Below are positions 17,665-26,857 of a stretch of DNA of 39,200 bases, piece after piece. Made by a program: the position numbers and the translations under genes. Below the pieces are notes generated by a model. That model was not told where the DNA came from. It made no database searches and saw only the letters and a program-made list of their open reading frames with translations. The first letter of the stretch is position 1. Every line of letters begins with the position of its first letter. Source of the stretch: an uncultured Flavobacteriaceae bacterium (lineage in GTDB: Bacteria > Bacteroidota > Bacteroidia > Flavobacteriales > Flavobacteriaceae); the NCBI GenBank assembly GCA_905479415.1, contig CAJQMK010000042.1, forward strand, positions 1-39,200, in the 5' to 3' direction.

Positions 17665-18675
17665 TTATAAATCTAATACCGTTCTGAACCCAACATGTTG
17701 AGAACTACTATCAGGTGTACTTTTCATTCTCATTGAGTTTCTAAAACCACTACAATAGGAATCGTTACACAAAAAACTTCCTCCTCTCATCACTCTTTTG
17801 GAACTAAATGGATCATTAGGGTCAAAACTTTTTGTTGGACCTTTTGGGTTATTAGCAACCTTATTTGAAATGGTTGAATAATAATCACTGTGATATAAAT
17901 CTGAACACCATTCCCATACATTTCCGGAAATATCATATAACCCAAAATCATTATCACCAAACGATTTAACTGGTGATGTGTAGTAAAAGTCATCTAAAAC
18001 CATATTATTTGAAGGAAAATCTCCTTGCCAAACATTTGCCTTTTGCACACCTGTGTCAATAGACTGATTTCCCCACGTGTATGTAGTATTAGAGTTTCCA
18101 GATCTCATAGCATATTCATATTCAGCTTCAGTTGGAAGTCTCCTTCCTTTCCATTTACAATATGCTACAGCATCATCCCAGCTTACATGAATAACTGGAT
18201 GATCTAAAATTGTATCAATTGTACTTTCCTTTCCATAAGGCTGTTTCCAATTAACTTCTTTTTGAAGCCTCCACCATTGAGAAAAATCGTTTAAATTTTT
18301 TGTTTTTGATTCAAAAAAAACAAGAGAGGATGGTGCTAATAAACTATCATGAGGTTTTGGAGTATTGGGAGGTAAATATTGCTTTAAATCATTCCAATCT
18401 ATAGTTCTTTCAGCGGTGGTTAAATATCCAGTAGAATCTACGAATTTCTTGAAATCTGCATTAGTAACCTCTGTTTCATCCATAAAAAAAGAATTTACAA
18501 TAACTTTGTGCTGAGGATATTCATCCCTCATAGCTTGGTTGTTGTCTGCCCCCATTAAAAACTCGCCACCATTAATAAAAACCATTCCATTTGGAACTTC
18601 TTTTATTTCTTGTTTATTAAAAGTATTACACGAAAAATTCAAACTTAAAATAATAAAGAAAATTATTTTTTTCAT
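17665..18675 (-). CDS. Formylglycine-generating enzyme (sulfatase maturase), lipoprotein
   Basis: Oxidises the active-site cysteine of sulfatases to formylglycine, using oxygen and copper. The 336-residue protein has the SUMF1/FGE fold from NGMVFINGGEFLMGAD to the last strand VGFRTVLDL. Both catalytic cysteines are present at 303 and 308 in RGGSFLCNDSYCSGFRNSMR, followed by the TPDSSSQHVGFR block; this closely follows the eukaryotic and aerobic bacterial FGE pattern. A lipobox-like N terminus ending at Cys16 (LNFSC) puts it outside the cytoplasm. The sulfatase at 13732-15264 has the CxPxR motif FGE needs. It is a single-gene unit ended by the hairpin at 17624-17657. Confidence 0.9.
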   Translation of the reverse strand: MKKIIFFIILSLNFSCNTFNKQEIKEVPNGMVFINGGEFLMGADNNQAMRDEYPQHKVIVNSFFMDETEVTNADFKKFVDSTGYLTTAERTIDWNDLKQYLPPNTPKPHDSLLAPSSLVFFESKTKNLNDFSQWWRLQKEVNWKQPYGKESTIDTILDHPVIHVSWDDAVAYCKWKGRRLPTEAEYEYAMRSGNSNTTYTWGNQSIDTGVQKANVWQGDFPSNNMVLDDFYYTSPVKSFGDNDFGLYDISGNVWEWCSDLYHSDYYSTISNKVANNPKGPTKSFDPNDPFSSKRVMRGGSFLCNDSYCSGFRNSMRMKSTPDSSSQHVGFRTVLDL

Positions 18676-18812
18676 TGCTAAGGGTTTTCTTTTTTATAAA
18701 TGTAATATAAGTAACAATAATTTAGTCATATAATTTAACTGATTAGTATAAAAAATACAGGCTTTAATCCTATTTAATACAATTCTTTTTTTATTTTTTC
18801 TAAATTAGAAGT

Positions 18813-18839
18813 AACAACAACAACAACAACAACAACAAC
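18813..18839 (+). repeat. Trinucleotide microsatellite, nine AAC units
   Basis: Nine perfect AAC units lie in the leader of the DUF4212 gene and end nine bases before its ATG at 18849, in the place where a ribosome binding site would be. The tract has no G or T, so it would be unstructured in RNA. Strand slippage would change leader length in steps of three without touching the reading frame. Confidence 0.97.
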
Positions 18840-18848
18840 AAAACTACA

Positions 18849-19103
18849 ATGAGTAAAAATTTAGCACAAGAATATTGGAAAAAAAATCTTAAATACTTGG
18901 TAATTCTTTTATCAATTTGGTTCACCGTTTCTTTTGGTTTTGGAATACTATTAATTGATGAACTAAATCAAATTAAAATTGGTGGATTCAAACTTGGATT
19001 TTGGTTTGCTCAACAAGGATCTATTTATGTATTTGTAACATTAATTTTCATATACATAGGCCTTATGAACAAACTTGACAAAAAATATCATTCAAAAAAA
19101 TAA
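18849..19103 (+). CDS. DUF4212 small subunit of sodium symporter
   Basis: An 84-residue membrane protein with two hydrophobic helices (about residues 18-37 and 52-72) and a basic C-terminal tail. It matches DUF4212, the small protein always encoded just before VC_2705-type sodium:solute symporters and thought to be their partner subunit. The gap to the large subunit is two bases. The ATG is supported by the conserved start region ([12 protein letters not shown]). The leader holds the AAC microsatellite. Confidence 0.9.
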   Translation: MSKNLAQEYWKKNLKYLVILLSIWFTVSFGFGILLIDELNQIKIGGFKLGFWFAQQGSIYVFVTLIFIYIGLMNKLDKKYHSKK

Positions 19104-19105
19104 CT

Positions 19106-20782
19106 ATGAATTTACAAATTTGGATTTGGTTAATGATTGGAATTACCTTTTCATTATACATTGGTATTGCTATTTGGTCTAAAGCTGGTTCAACAAAAGA
19201 GTTTTATGTTGCAGGTTCAGGTGTTTCTCCTATTGCTAATGGAATGGCTACGGCTGCTGACTGGATGTCTGCTGCATCTTTTATTTCAATGGCTGGATTA
19301 ATTTCCTTTATGGGCTATGACGGTTCAGTATATTTAATGGGTTGGACTGGAGGATACGTTTTACTCGCTCTTTTACTAGCCCCTTATTTGAGAAAATTCG
19401 GAAAATTTACTGTTCCTGATTTTATTGGAGACAGGTATTACTCTGACACAGCAAGGCTTGTAGCGGTGTTTTGTGCGCTTATAATTTCTTTCACATATGT
19501 TGCAGGTCAAATGAGGGGTGTTGGACTTGTCTTTTCAAGATATTTAGAAGTTGATATTAATACAGGAGTTGTTATTGGAATGGCTATAGTTTTATTTTAT
19601 GCTGTTTTAGGCGGAATGAAAGGTATTACTTACACTCAAGTAGCACAATATTGTGTTCTAATTTTTGCCTTTATGGTTCCTGCAATTTTCATTTCAATGC
19701 AAATGACAGGTAATCCAATTCCACAACTAGGCTTTGGATCTGTAGGCACAGATGGAGTTTATCTTTTAGAAAAATTAGATGGATTAAGCAGGGACTTAGG
19801 GTTCCACGAGTATACAACTGGATCAAAATCTAAACTTGATGTGTTTTTCATCACAGCAGCTCTAATGATTGGAACAGCTGGTCTTCCTCACGTTATTGTT
19901 AGGTTTTTTACAGTGAAAAAAGTTAGCGATGCGAGAAAATCTGCAGGTTGGGCTCTTTTATTTATAGCGATTTTATACACTACTGCACCTGCAATTGCAG
20001 TTTTTGCTAGAACTAATTTAATTGAAACGGTTAGTGAAAAAAAATATGATGAAATGCCAGTGTGGTTTGAAAATTGGGAAAAAACTGGGCTTTTAACTTT
20101 TACAGATAAAAATGACGATGGCCTTATTCAATATGTTGCAGATCCACAACTAAATGAATTAACAATTGATAGAGACATTATGGTTATGGCAAATCCAGAA
20201 ATTGCTGAACTTCCAAATTGGGTGATAGCATTACTTGCAGCTGGTGCTCTAGCAGCAGCACTTTCTACAGCTGCTGGATTACTGCTAGTTATTTCCTCAT
20301 CTGTATCTCATGATCTTATTAAAAAAATTATAAAACCCGATGTAAGTGAAAAAGGAGAATTAATTGCAGCTAGAGTTTCTGCATTTTTTGCAGTTTTATT
20401 AGCTGGATATTTTGGAATAAATCCACCAGGATTCGTAGCAGCAGTTGTAGCTCTAGCTTTTGGTCTGGCTGCAGCTTCATTTTTTCCTGCTATAGTTATG
20501 GGTATTTTTTACAAAAGAATGAACAAAGAAGGAGCGATTTCTGGAATGATTACTGGACTACTTTTAATGCTTTTTTATATGACAAAATTTAAATTTGGAT
20601 GGTTTGGTGGAGGCTCGGAAGCAGACTGGTGGTTTGGAATATCACCTGAGGGCTTCGGGACATTTGCAATGTTAATTAATTTTATTGTTTCATTAATTGT
20701 ATGTCATTTAACTAAAGAACCTTCTAAAGAAGTTCAAGATTTAGTTGAGAATATAAGAATACCAACAATTGAAAATTCATGA
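19106..20782 (+). CDS. Sodium:solute symporter, VC_2705/acetate-permease type
   Basis: A 558-residue inner-membrane symporter with about 13 membrane helices. The start region ([38 protein letters not shown]-type pattern) is that of the ActP/VC_2705 branch, which carries acetate or other short-chain carboxylates with sodium. A hydrophilic insert between about residues 305 and 365 ([19 protein letters not shown] onward) is typical of this branch. It forms a unit with DUF4212 and overlaps the next gene by four bases. The neighbouring esterases would supply acetate, which fits an acetate carrier; substrate remains inferred. Confidence 0.9.
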   Translation: MNLQIWIWLMIGITFSLYIGIAIWSKAGSTKEFYVAGSGVSPIANGMATAADWMSAASFISMAGLISFMGYDGSVYLMGWTGGYVLLALLLAPYLRKFGKFTVPDFIGDRYYSDTARLVAVFCALIISFTYVAGQMRGVGLVFSRYLEVDINTGVVIGMAIVLFYAVLGGMKGITYTQVAQYCVLIFAFMVPAIFISMQMTGNPIPQLGFGSVGTDGVYLLEKLDGLSRDLGFHEYTTGSKSKLDVFFITAALMIGTAGLPHVIVRFFTVKKVSDARKSAGWALLFIAILYTTAPAIAVFARTNLIETVSEKKYDEMPVWFENWEKTGLLTFTDKNDDGLIQYVADPQLNELTIDRDIMVMANPEIAELPNWVIALLAAGALAAALSTAAGLLLVISSSVSHDLIKKIIKPDVSEKGELIAARVSAFFAVLLAGYFGINPPGFVAAVVALAFGLAAASFFPAIVMGIFYKRMNKEGAISGMITGLLLMLFYMTKFKFGWFGGGSEADWWFGISPEGFGTFAMLINFIVSLIVCHLTKEPSKEVQDLVENIRIPTIENS

Positions 20783-21543
20783 AAAAGTTAAGTTTTTTTT
20801 TAATTGTTTTTATGGTGAACAATTTAAGCGCTCAAGATCTTAGTCAATATAAAAAAGAAAAAATTGTATTTGAAACGGACACACTTAATTACAGGATTCT
20901 AAAACCATTGAATTACAATCCCAGTAAACAATATCCTGTCCATTTATTTTTACATGGTGCTGGTGAAAGAGGAAATGACAATAAATCTCAATTGGTACAT
21001 GGAGCAAAATTATTTTTAAAAAAAGAAAATAGAGAACAATTTAATTCATGGGTTATATTCCCACAAGCTCCTAAAAACGATTGGTGGGGATATAAAGATC
21101 CATACAAGTTTGCGTATAATGTGAAAGAGTCAAATGCTATGAGTCTAGTAATAAAGTTTATGGACGAATTCATTAAAAGAGAAGACGTTAATCAAAATAA
21201 AATATACGTTAGTGGATTATCTATGGGTGGAATGGGAACTTTTGTGATTTTAAATTTAAGACCTGATATGTTCGCTGCTGCAACCCCGATTTGCGGAGAT
21301 GGAGACCCTAATTTAGTCAATAATTACGCGAAAAAAATTCCTATTTGGATTTTTCATGGATCTGACGATTCCGCAGTTAGTCCAAACAATTCTTTAAAAA
21401 TGGCTAAAGCTATTATTGATGCCGGCGGAAGTCCAAAAATCACTTTCTATGAAAATGTTGGACACGACAGTTGGAACAATGCTTTTAATGAAAAAGATTT
21501 TCTTGAATGGATACACTCTAAATCAAAAAAAACAAAACAATGA
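20779..21543 (+). CDS. Exported alpha/beta hydrolase (esterase)
   Basis: A 254-residue exported serine hydrolase; the signal peptide ends near NLSAQ at residue 19. The oxyanion region is [12 protein letters not shown] at 57-68, the nucleophile elbow GLSMGG carries Ser148, and likely Asp196/197 (HGSDD) and His229 (VGHDSW) complete the triad. The fold resembles the prolyl oligopeptidase/phospholipase-carboxylesterase group often found as carbohydrate esterases (CE1-like) in Bacteroidota. Four-base overlaps on both sides place it firmly in the operon between a symporter and an SGNH esterase. Release of acyl groups from plant or algal glycans is likely but not proven. Confidence 0.85.
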   Translation: MKKLSFFLIVFMVNNLSAQDLSQYKKEKIVFETDTLNYRILKPLNYNPSKQYPVHLFLHGAGERGNDNKSQLVHGAKLFLKKENREQFNSWVIFPQAPKNDWWGYKDPYKFAYNVKESNAMSLVIKFMDEFIKREDVNQNKIYVSGLSMGGMGTFVILNLRPDMFAAATPICGDGDPNLVNNYAKKIPIWIFHGSDDSAVSPNNSLKMAKAIIDAGGSPKITFYENVGHDSWNNAFNEKDFLEWIHSKSKKTKQ

Positions 21544-22247
21544 AATACAACAAAATATTATTAATATTAATTTTATTTTCAATCGCTATGAGTAACAATG
21601 CTCAAGACATATATATTCAAGGGGGTGGAACTCTCACAGATTGGGCTCATTTAAAAAAATACGAACAAAGCAATTCTGAACTTAAAAAAATTAATGAACC
21701 AGATCGTGTAGTTTTTATTGGTAATTCTATAACTGAAGGATGGTCTAATTTTGATAAAGATTTTTTTATAAATAATCCATTTGTAAATAGAGGAATTGGA
21801 GGGCAAACTACGCCTCAGATGTTAATAAGGTTTAAACCAGATGTAGTGAACTTAAATCCCAAAGCTGTAGTAATTCTGGCAGGAATAAATGATATAGCTG
21901 GAAATACAGGTCCAGTAACTATAGAGAATATAGCTGAGAATATCATTTCAATGGCTGAAATTGCAAAAGCAAATGAAATTAAAGTGTTTATTTGTTCAAC
22001 CCTACCAGCAATTGATTTTCCATGGTCTCCAGGAATGGAGCCTGGCCCTAAAGTTGTCAAATTAAATACTATTTTAAAAAATTATTGTGACTCGAATAAC
22101 ATTCCATATGTAGATTATTTTTCTGCAATGTCTGATGAAAAAGGTGGATTAAAGGTTCCTGAATATACTACAGCTGACGATTTGGTTCATCCTAATTTAG
22201 CTGGGTATAAAGTGATGGAAAAAATTATTCTCAAAGCATTAAATTAA
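21540..22247 (+). CDS. Exported SGNH/GDSL hydrolase
   Basis: A 235-residue exported esterase of the SGNH family with signal peptide ending about NNAQ (residue 22). Four blocks are visible: IGNSITEGW with Ser63 (GNS instead of GDS), GIGGQTT with Gly88, AGINDIAGN with Asn117, and DDLVHPN with Asp214 and His217. Members of this branch act as acetylxylan esterases or rhamnogalacturonan acetylesterases. It overlaps the previous gene by four bases and precedes the DUF1080 gene by seven. Deacetylation of oligosaccharides is the likely job. Confidence 0.87.
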   Translation: MKYNKILLILILFSIAMSNNAQDIYIQGGGTLTDWAHLKKYEQSNSELKKINEPDRVVFIGNSITEGWSNFDKDFFINNPFVNRGIGGQTTPQMLIRFKPDVVNLNPKAVVILAGINDIAGNTGPVTIENIAENIISMAEIAKANEIKVFICSTLPAIDFPWSPGMEPGPKVVKLNTILKNYCDSNNIPYVDYFSAMSDEKGGLKVPEYTTADDLVHPNLAGYKVMEKIILKALN

Positions 22248-22254
22248 TTTAGAT

Positions 22255-23040
22255 ATGAATTTTAGAAATATTATTTTATTAATTTTTCTATCAATTGTTA
22301 GTTGTAATCAAAGTAAATCAGATTGGGAAAATTTAATTATTGATAACTCTTTTGACGGTTGGCATATTTTTCAGGATGAGGGAAATAAAAGTGGCTGGTC
22401 AGTTGAAAATGATGTATTTATCTTTGATGCTAAAATGAGTTCAGAAAATATGCTCATTTCAGATGCTAGCTTAATATCAGACAAAAAATATTTGAACTTT
22501 GAAATTAAATTTGACTGGAAAATTGAGAAAGGTGGAAATAGTGGTTTCATGTGGGGAGTCAACGAAGAGATGAAATATAAATTTCCTTATCAAACAGGAC
22601 CTGAAATTCAAATTATAGATACTGAAACTTATCTCAGCCCTGAAACCATACAAGGTGGTGAAATAGAAATAAACAACATTTTAAATGATATTGGAAAAAA
22701 TAAAAATTTTTTAGGAGCTGTTTATGGAATATCTCCGCCTAGTAAATTAAATATTTCTAACCCAGCAGGAGAATGGAACTCTTATCACATTAAAATTGAC
22801 CACAGAAATAATAAAGGAAAAGTTAAGCTAAATAATATTCTAATTAATGAGTTTCCTTTAAGTGGTAAAACTTGGGATTCATTAGTAAATCAAAGCAAAT
22901 TTAGTAAGTCTGAAGACTATGAATACTTAGGTGATGAAAGATGGTACGGTTTTGCAAAAAATAAATACGGTCACATCTGTCTTCAAGACCATCCGGGAAA
23001 AGCTTATTTTAAAAATATTCAAATAAGAGAATGTGATTAA
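22255..23040 (+). CDS. DUF1080 lipoprotein (3-keto-disaccharide hydrolase family)
   Basis: A 261-residue lipoprotein with lipobox ending at Cys17 (SIVSC). The LamG-like DUF1080 fold shows as SFDGWHIF, then KFDWKIEKGGNSGFMWGVNE, then PAGEWNSYHIKIDHRN and the final GHICLQDHPGKAYFKNIQIR. The Pfam family is now named 3-keto-disaccharide hydrolase: members cleave glycosides that an oxidoreductase has first oxidised at C3. Three Gfo/Idh/MocA oxidoreductases are encoded within 10 kb, and a second DUF1080 gene lies at 35080. The seven-base gap to the SGNH gene suggests the same operon. The substrate is unknown. Confidence 0.87.
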   Translation: MNFRNIILLIFLSIVSCNQSKSDWENLIIDNSFDGWHIFQDEGNKSGWSVENDVFIFDAKMSSENMLISDASLISDKKYLNFEIKFDWKIEKGGNSGFMWGVNEEMKYKFPYQTGPEIQIIDTETYLSPETIQGGEIEINNILNDIGKNKNFLGAVYGISPPSKLNISNPAGEWNSYHIKIDHRNNKGKVKLNNILINEFPLSGKTWDSLVNQSKFSKSEDYEYLGDERWYGFAKNKYGHICLQDHPGKAYFKNIQIRECD

Positions 23041-23069
23041 AATCACTAATTATTAAACTAATTTTTCAT

Positions 23070-23077
23070 TAACTTTA
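23070..23077 (+). promoter_or_regulatory. Possible -7 box before the PSD1 gene
   Basis: TAACTTTA differs from TAnnTTTG in the last base and ends four bases before the ATG at 23082, the same spacing as other starts in the window. It sits in the 41-base gap after the DUF1080 gene and could give the PSD1/DUF1501 pair its own transcript. No -33 TTG is seen. Confidence 0.2.
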
Positions 23078-23081
23078 GTGG

Positions 23082-25391
23082 ATGAATAAAAATATCCGCA
23101 ATAATCTTCTTTTTTTTCTAGTGCCTTTAGTTGGGATATTAATTTTTAAGTTCATATCAACACAACCATCTATTAAAGAAATTTCAATCGATAATAGTAC
23201 TATTCAAAACAGTGTAGATAACACAACTAATACAAATTATAAAGAGGTTAATTTTAATTTTGACGTTAAACCGATATTATCCGATAAATGCTACACCTGT
23301 CATGGACCCGACGATAAAGCAAGAAAAGCTAATCTAAGACTTGATATTGAGGAAGGATTTTATTCAGCATTAGAAGAAAATCCAAATCATTTTGTAATAG
23401 ATAAGAACAATCCTAATAAAAGCGAAATTTTAAAAAGAATTGATAGCGAAGAAGCTAAATATGTTATGCCTCCTCCGGAATCTAATTTAAAATTAACTGA
23501 AAAAGAAAAAGAAATTTTAAAAAGCTGGGTTGCTCAGGGAGGTAAATGGGAACCTCATTGGGCATATACTAAACCAGAATTACCAGATTTACCTGAAATA
23601 AACATTGAAAATTGGGCATCAAATGAAATAGATTATTTTATAGCCAATAAATTAGAATCTAAAGGAATGTCACCTTCAGAAATTGAAGAAAAAGAAATAT
23701 TAATAAGAAGAGCTTATTTTGATCTGACTGGTCTTCCTCCTAGTTTAGAAAATATTGACGATTTTATTTCTGATTCAAGCAATAATGCATATGAACGTGT
23801 AATAGATAATTTATTAGAATCTAAAGCTTACGGTGAAAGAATGGCTGCTATATGGATGGATTTATCTAGATACGGAGATAGCCATGGCTATCAAGATGAT
23901 CAAGAACGAATCATGTGGCCGTGGAGAGATTGGGTTATTCACGCCTACAATTCAAATATGCCATATGATAAATTTATAACATGGCAAATGGCTGGAGACA
24001 TGCTACCAAACGCCACTAAAGAACAAATATTAGCTTCTGGATTTAACAGAAATCATAAGATAACTCAGGAAGGTGGAGTGGTACCTGAGGAATATAGAGT
24101 TGAATATGTTGCAGATAGAACTGTAACATCTGCTAAAATAATGATGGGGTTAACGGTTGAATGTGCTAGATGTCATACTCACAAATATGATCCAATTTCA
24201 CACGATGAATTTTTTAGTCTTTATAGTTTTTTTAATAATGTTGATGAGAATGGTTTGATTGTTTATGGAGATACTGCCCCAAAACCAAATTTAACTATAG
24301 ACGCTAATGATATTAAAAGTGATTTACCTTTTGTAAACCTACCAGACAGCATCAGTGATGTAACTCTGATGGTAATGAAAGAAACTGAAAATTTAAGAAA
24401 TACATATGTTTTAAACCGCGGAAGTTATGACTCACCAACAAGGCTTGTAAAGCCAGGTACACCTGAAACGGTATTAAAATTTGATGAACAAAAATATTCT
24501 TCAGACAGAATAGGATTATCAAAATGGTTTTTTGATAAAGACAATCCTTTAACATCACGAGTTACAGTTAACAGGTTGTGGCAACAATTTTTTGGAATTG
24601 GTATAGTAGCGACACCTGATGATTTTGGAAGTCAGGGAAATAAACCCTTTAACCCCGAATTATTAGATTGGTTAGCGCATACATTTCAAAATAAAGACAA
24701 TTGGGATACTAAAAAATTTATTAAAAGAATAGTAATGTCTTCTACTTACAGACAGTCAAGTAAAATTAAAAAAGAGAATCGCTTAATGGATTCTGACAAT
24801 ACATATCTAGCTAACTATCCAAGACAAAAACTTTCCGCTGAGATGATAAGAGACAATGCCCTTTCAACAAGTGGAATGCTAGTTGAAAAAATTGGCGGTC
24901 CTAGTGTTAAGCCAATGCAACCTCCAAATCTTTGGAATGAAGTTACTGGTGGTGGAGGCGGAAGTCTGGCTTTCTATGTTCCAGATACAGGCGATAATTT
25001 GTTTAGAAGAAGTTTATATACTTTTTGGAAAAGAACAGTCCCTCCTCCTTCAATGATGATATTTGATGCACCAACTCGAGATTTTTGCGCCCCTGTTCGT
25101 CAAAAAACTAGTACTCCTCTTCAATCATTAGCATTAATGAACGACCCGCAGTATCAACTGGCTGCAGAGAATTTATCTAAATCGATTTTTAAAGAAGAAA
25201 TTTCAATTGATAAAAAAATTATAAAACTATACCGAACTGTAACGGGTAGAACACCAATTGAAAAAGAATTAATCAAATTAAAAGAATTTTTAAATGAAGT
25301 CCAAAATTTGAATGATATTGAGGAACAAAAAGCTTTCAACTCATTAACCGTATTAGTTTATAATTTGGATGAAACCACTCAAAAAAGTTAA
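23082..25391 (+). CDS. Cytochrome c/DUF1549/DUF1553 (PSD1) protein
   Basis: A 769-residue exported protein of the type first described in Planctomycetes. An N-terminal hydrophobic anchor (residues 9-26) is followed by a planctomycete-type cytochrome c domain with heme motif CYTCH at 70-74 in PILSDKCYTCHGPDDKARKA, then DUF1549 (about 155-380) with a second CxxCH, CARCH at 361-365, then DUF1553 (about 490-750) including TSRVTVNRLWQQFFGIGIV and RQSSKIKKEN. It is paired with the DUF1501 gene two bases downstream, as is usual for the family. Function is unknown; heme binding suggests electron transfer outside the inner membrane, perhaps from the oxidoreductases encoded nearby. Confidence 0.9.
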   Translation: MNKNIRNNLLFFLVPLVGILIFKFISTQPSIKEISIDNSTIQNSVDNTTNTNYKEVNFNFDVKPILSDKCYTCHGPDDKARKANLRLDIEEGFYSALEENPNHFVIDKNNPNKSEILKRIDSEEAKYVMPPPESNLKLTEKEKEILKSWVAQGGKWEPHWAYTKPELPDLPEINIENWASNEIDYFIANKLESKGMSPSEIEEKEILIRRAYFDLTGLPPSLENIDDFISDSSNNAYERVIDNLLESKAYGERMAAIWMDLSRYGDSHGYQDDQERIMWPWRDWVIHAYNSNMPYDKFITWQMAGDMLPNATKEQILASGFNRNHKITQEGGVVPEEYRVEYVADRTVTSAKIMMGLTVECARCHTHKYDPISHDEFFSLYSFFNNVDENGLIVYGDTAPKPNLTIDANDIKSDLPFVNLPDSISDVTLMVMKETENLRNTYVLNRGSYDSPTRLVKPGTPETVLKFDEQKYSSDRIGLSKWFFDKDNPLTSRVTVNRLWQQFFGIGIVATPDDFGSQGNKPFNPELLDWLAHTFQNKDNWDTKKFIKRIVMSSTYRQSSKIKKENRLMDSDNTYLANYPRQKLSAEMIRDNALSTSGMLVEKIGGPSVKPMQPPNLWNEVTGGGGGSLAFYVPDTGDNLFRRSLYTFWKRTVPPPSMMIFDAPTRDFCAPVRQKTSTPLQSLALMNDPQYQLAAENLSKSIFKEEISIDKKIIKLYRTVTGRTPIEKELIKLKEFLNEVQNLNDIEEQKAFNSLTVLVYNLDETTQKS

Positions 25392-25393
25392 AA

Positions 25394-26857
25394 ATGGAAG
25401 AAATACATAAACACTTTTTAAATAATAACAGAAGAAATTTTTTAAAAAAAGCTGGTTTAGGCATTGGTGGTTTAGCGCTTGGATCTATGCTAGACCCTTT
25501 TGGTACAGATAACAATATCGATCCCTTTTCTTCCTTAAAAAATGATTTAAATCTTCCGCATTTTGCCCCAAAAGCTAAAAGAATTATTTATTTATTTCAA
25601 AGTGGTGGACCCTCGCAATTAGATCTTTTTGACTACAAGCCTAAACTAAATCAGTTGAGAGGGAGTGATTTACCAAAATCTGTTAGAGATGGGCAAAGAC
25701 TTACAGGAATGACATCAGGTCAAAATAATTTTCCTCTAGTTGGAAGTAATTACAACTTCAAACAATATGGTGAATCTAGAGCATGGGTTAGTGAATTAAT
25801 GCCGTATGTTGGGAAAATTGCAGATGAATTATGTTTTGTAAAATCAATGCATACTGAGGCAATTAATCATGATCCTGCGATTACTTTTTTTCAAACTGGA
25901 TCACAACAACCAGGAAGACCAAGTATGGGCTCGTGGATGAGCTATGGTCTTGGAAGTTTAAATAATAATATGCCTTCGTTTGTAGTTTTACTTTCAAATG
26001 GAACAGGAAGACCTAAAGGACAACCCTTATACTCAAGACTTTGGGGAAATGGATTTTTAAGTTCACTACATCAAGGGGTGCAGTTTAGATCAGCAAAAGA
26101 TCCTGTTTTATATTTAAAAAATCCTGATGGGGTAACTGCACAAGAAAGAAGAAAAATGCTTGACTACTTAGCGGAACTCAATCACCAACAAGAAGCTTCA
26201 TTTGGAGATCCTGAAATTAGCAGTAGAATAGCTCAATATGAAATGGCTTACAGAATGCAAACCTCAGTTCCCGAAACAATGGACATCTCAGATGAACCTG
26301 ACCATATTCTTCAAATGTACGGGCCTGATGCTCAAAAGCCAGGTACGTATGCAGCTAATTGTATCCAGGCTAGAAGATTAATTGAAAAAGACGTTAGGTT
26401 TGTTCAGCTTTATCATATGGGTTGGGATCAGCATGAAAATCTTCCTAATCAAATTAAAGGCCAATCAAGTGATGTTGATCAACCAACAGCTGCTCTTATT
26501 ATGGATTTAAAACAAAGAGGATTATTGGAGGACACATTAGTAGTTTGGGGAGGAGAATTTGGAAGAACTAACTATTGTCAAGGTACTTTATCAGATACCA
26601 ATTACGGAAGAGATCATCATCCGAGATCATTTACTATTTTTATGGCAGGAGCGGGAATTAAACCTGGATTTAGCTATGGAGAGACTGATGATTTAGGTTA
26701 TAATATTGTAAAAGATCCTGTTCATGTTCATGACTTACAGGCAACAATATTAAATCAATTTGGTGTAGATCACACGAAAATGATATACAAACATCAAGGC
26801 AGAAGGTTTAGATTAACGGACGTTTCAGGAAACGTAATTAAAGACTTACTTGCGTAA
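25394..26857 (+). CDS. DUF1501 protein with Tat signal
   Basis: A 487-residue protein of the DUF1501 family, related to the alkaline phosphatase/sulfatase fold. The N terminus NNRRNFLKKAGLGIGGLALG is a twin-arginine signal, meaning export in the folded state. Family marks are RIIYLFQSGGPSQLDLFDYK, FVKSMHTEAINHDPA, and VVWGGEFGRT with GRDHHPRSF. It forms a fixed pair with the cytochrome/DUF1549/DUF1553 protein. The molecular function of DUF1501 is not established. The stop codon directly abuts the stop of the convergent esterase gene. Confidence 0.9.
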   Translation: MEEIHKHFLNNNRRNFLKKAGLGIGGLALGSMLDPFGTDNNIDPFSSLKNDLNLPHFAPKAKRIIYLFQSGGPSQLDLFDYKPKLNQLRGSDLPKSVRDGQRLTGMTSGQNNFPLVGSNYNFKQYGESRAWVSELMPYVGKIADELCFVKSMHTEAINHDPAITFFQTGSQQPGRPSMGSWMSYGLGSLNNNMPSFVVLLSNGTGRPKGQPLYSRLWGNGFLSSLHQGVQFRSAKDPVLYLKNPDGVTAQERRKMLDYLAELNHQQEASFGDPEISSRIAQYEMAYRMQTSVPETMDISDEPDHILQMYGPDAQKPGTYAANCIQARRLIEKDVRFVQLYHMGWDQHENLPNQIKGQSSDVDQPTAALIMDLKQRGLLEDTLVVWGGEFGRTNYCQGTLSDTNYGRDHHPRSFTIFMAGAGIKPGFSYGETDDLGYNIVKDPVHVHDLQATILNQFGVDHTKMIYKHQGRRFRLTDVSGNVIKDLLA

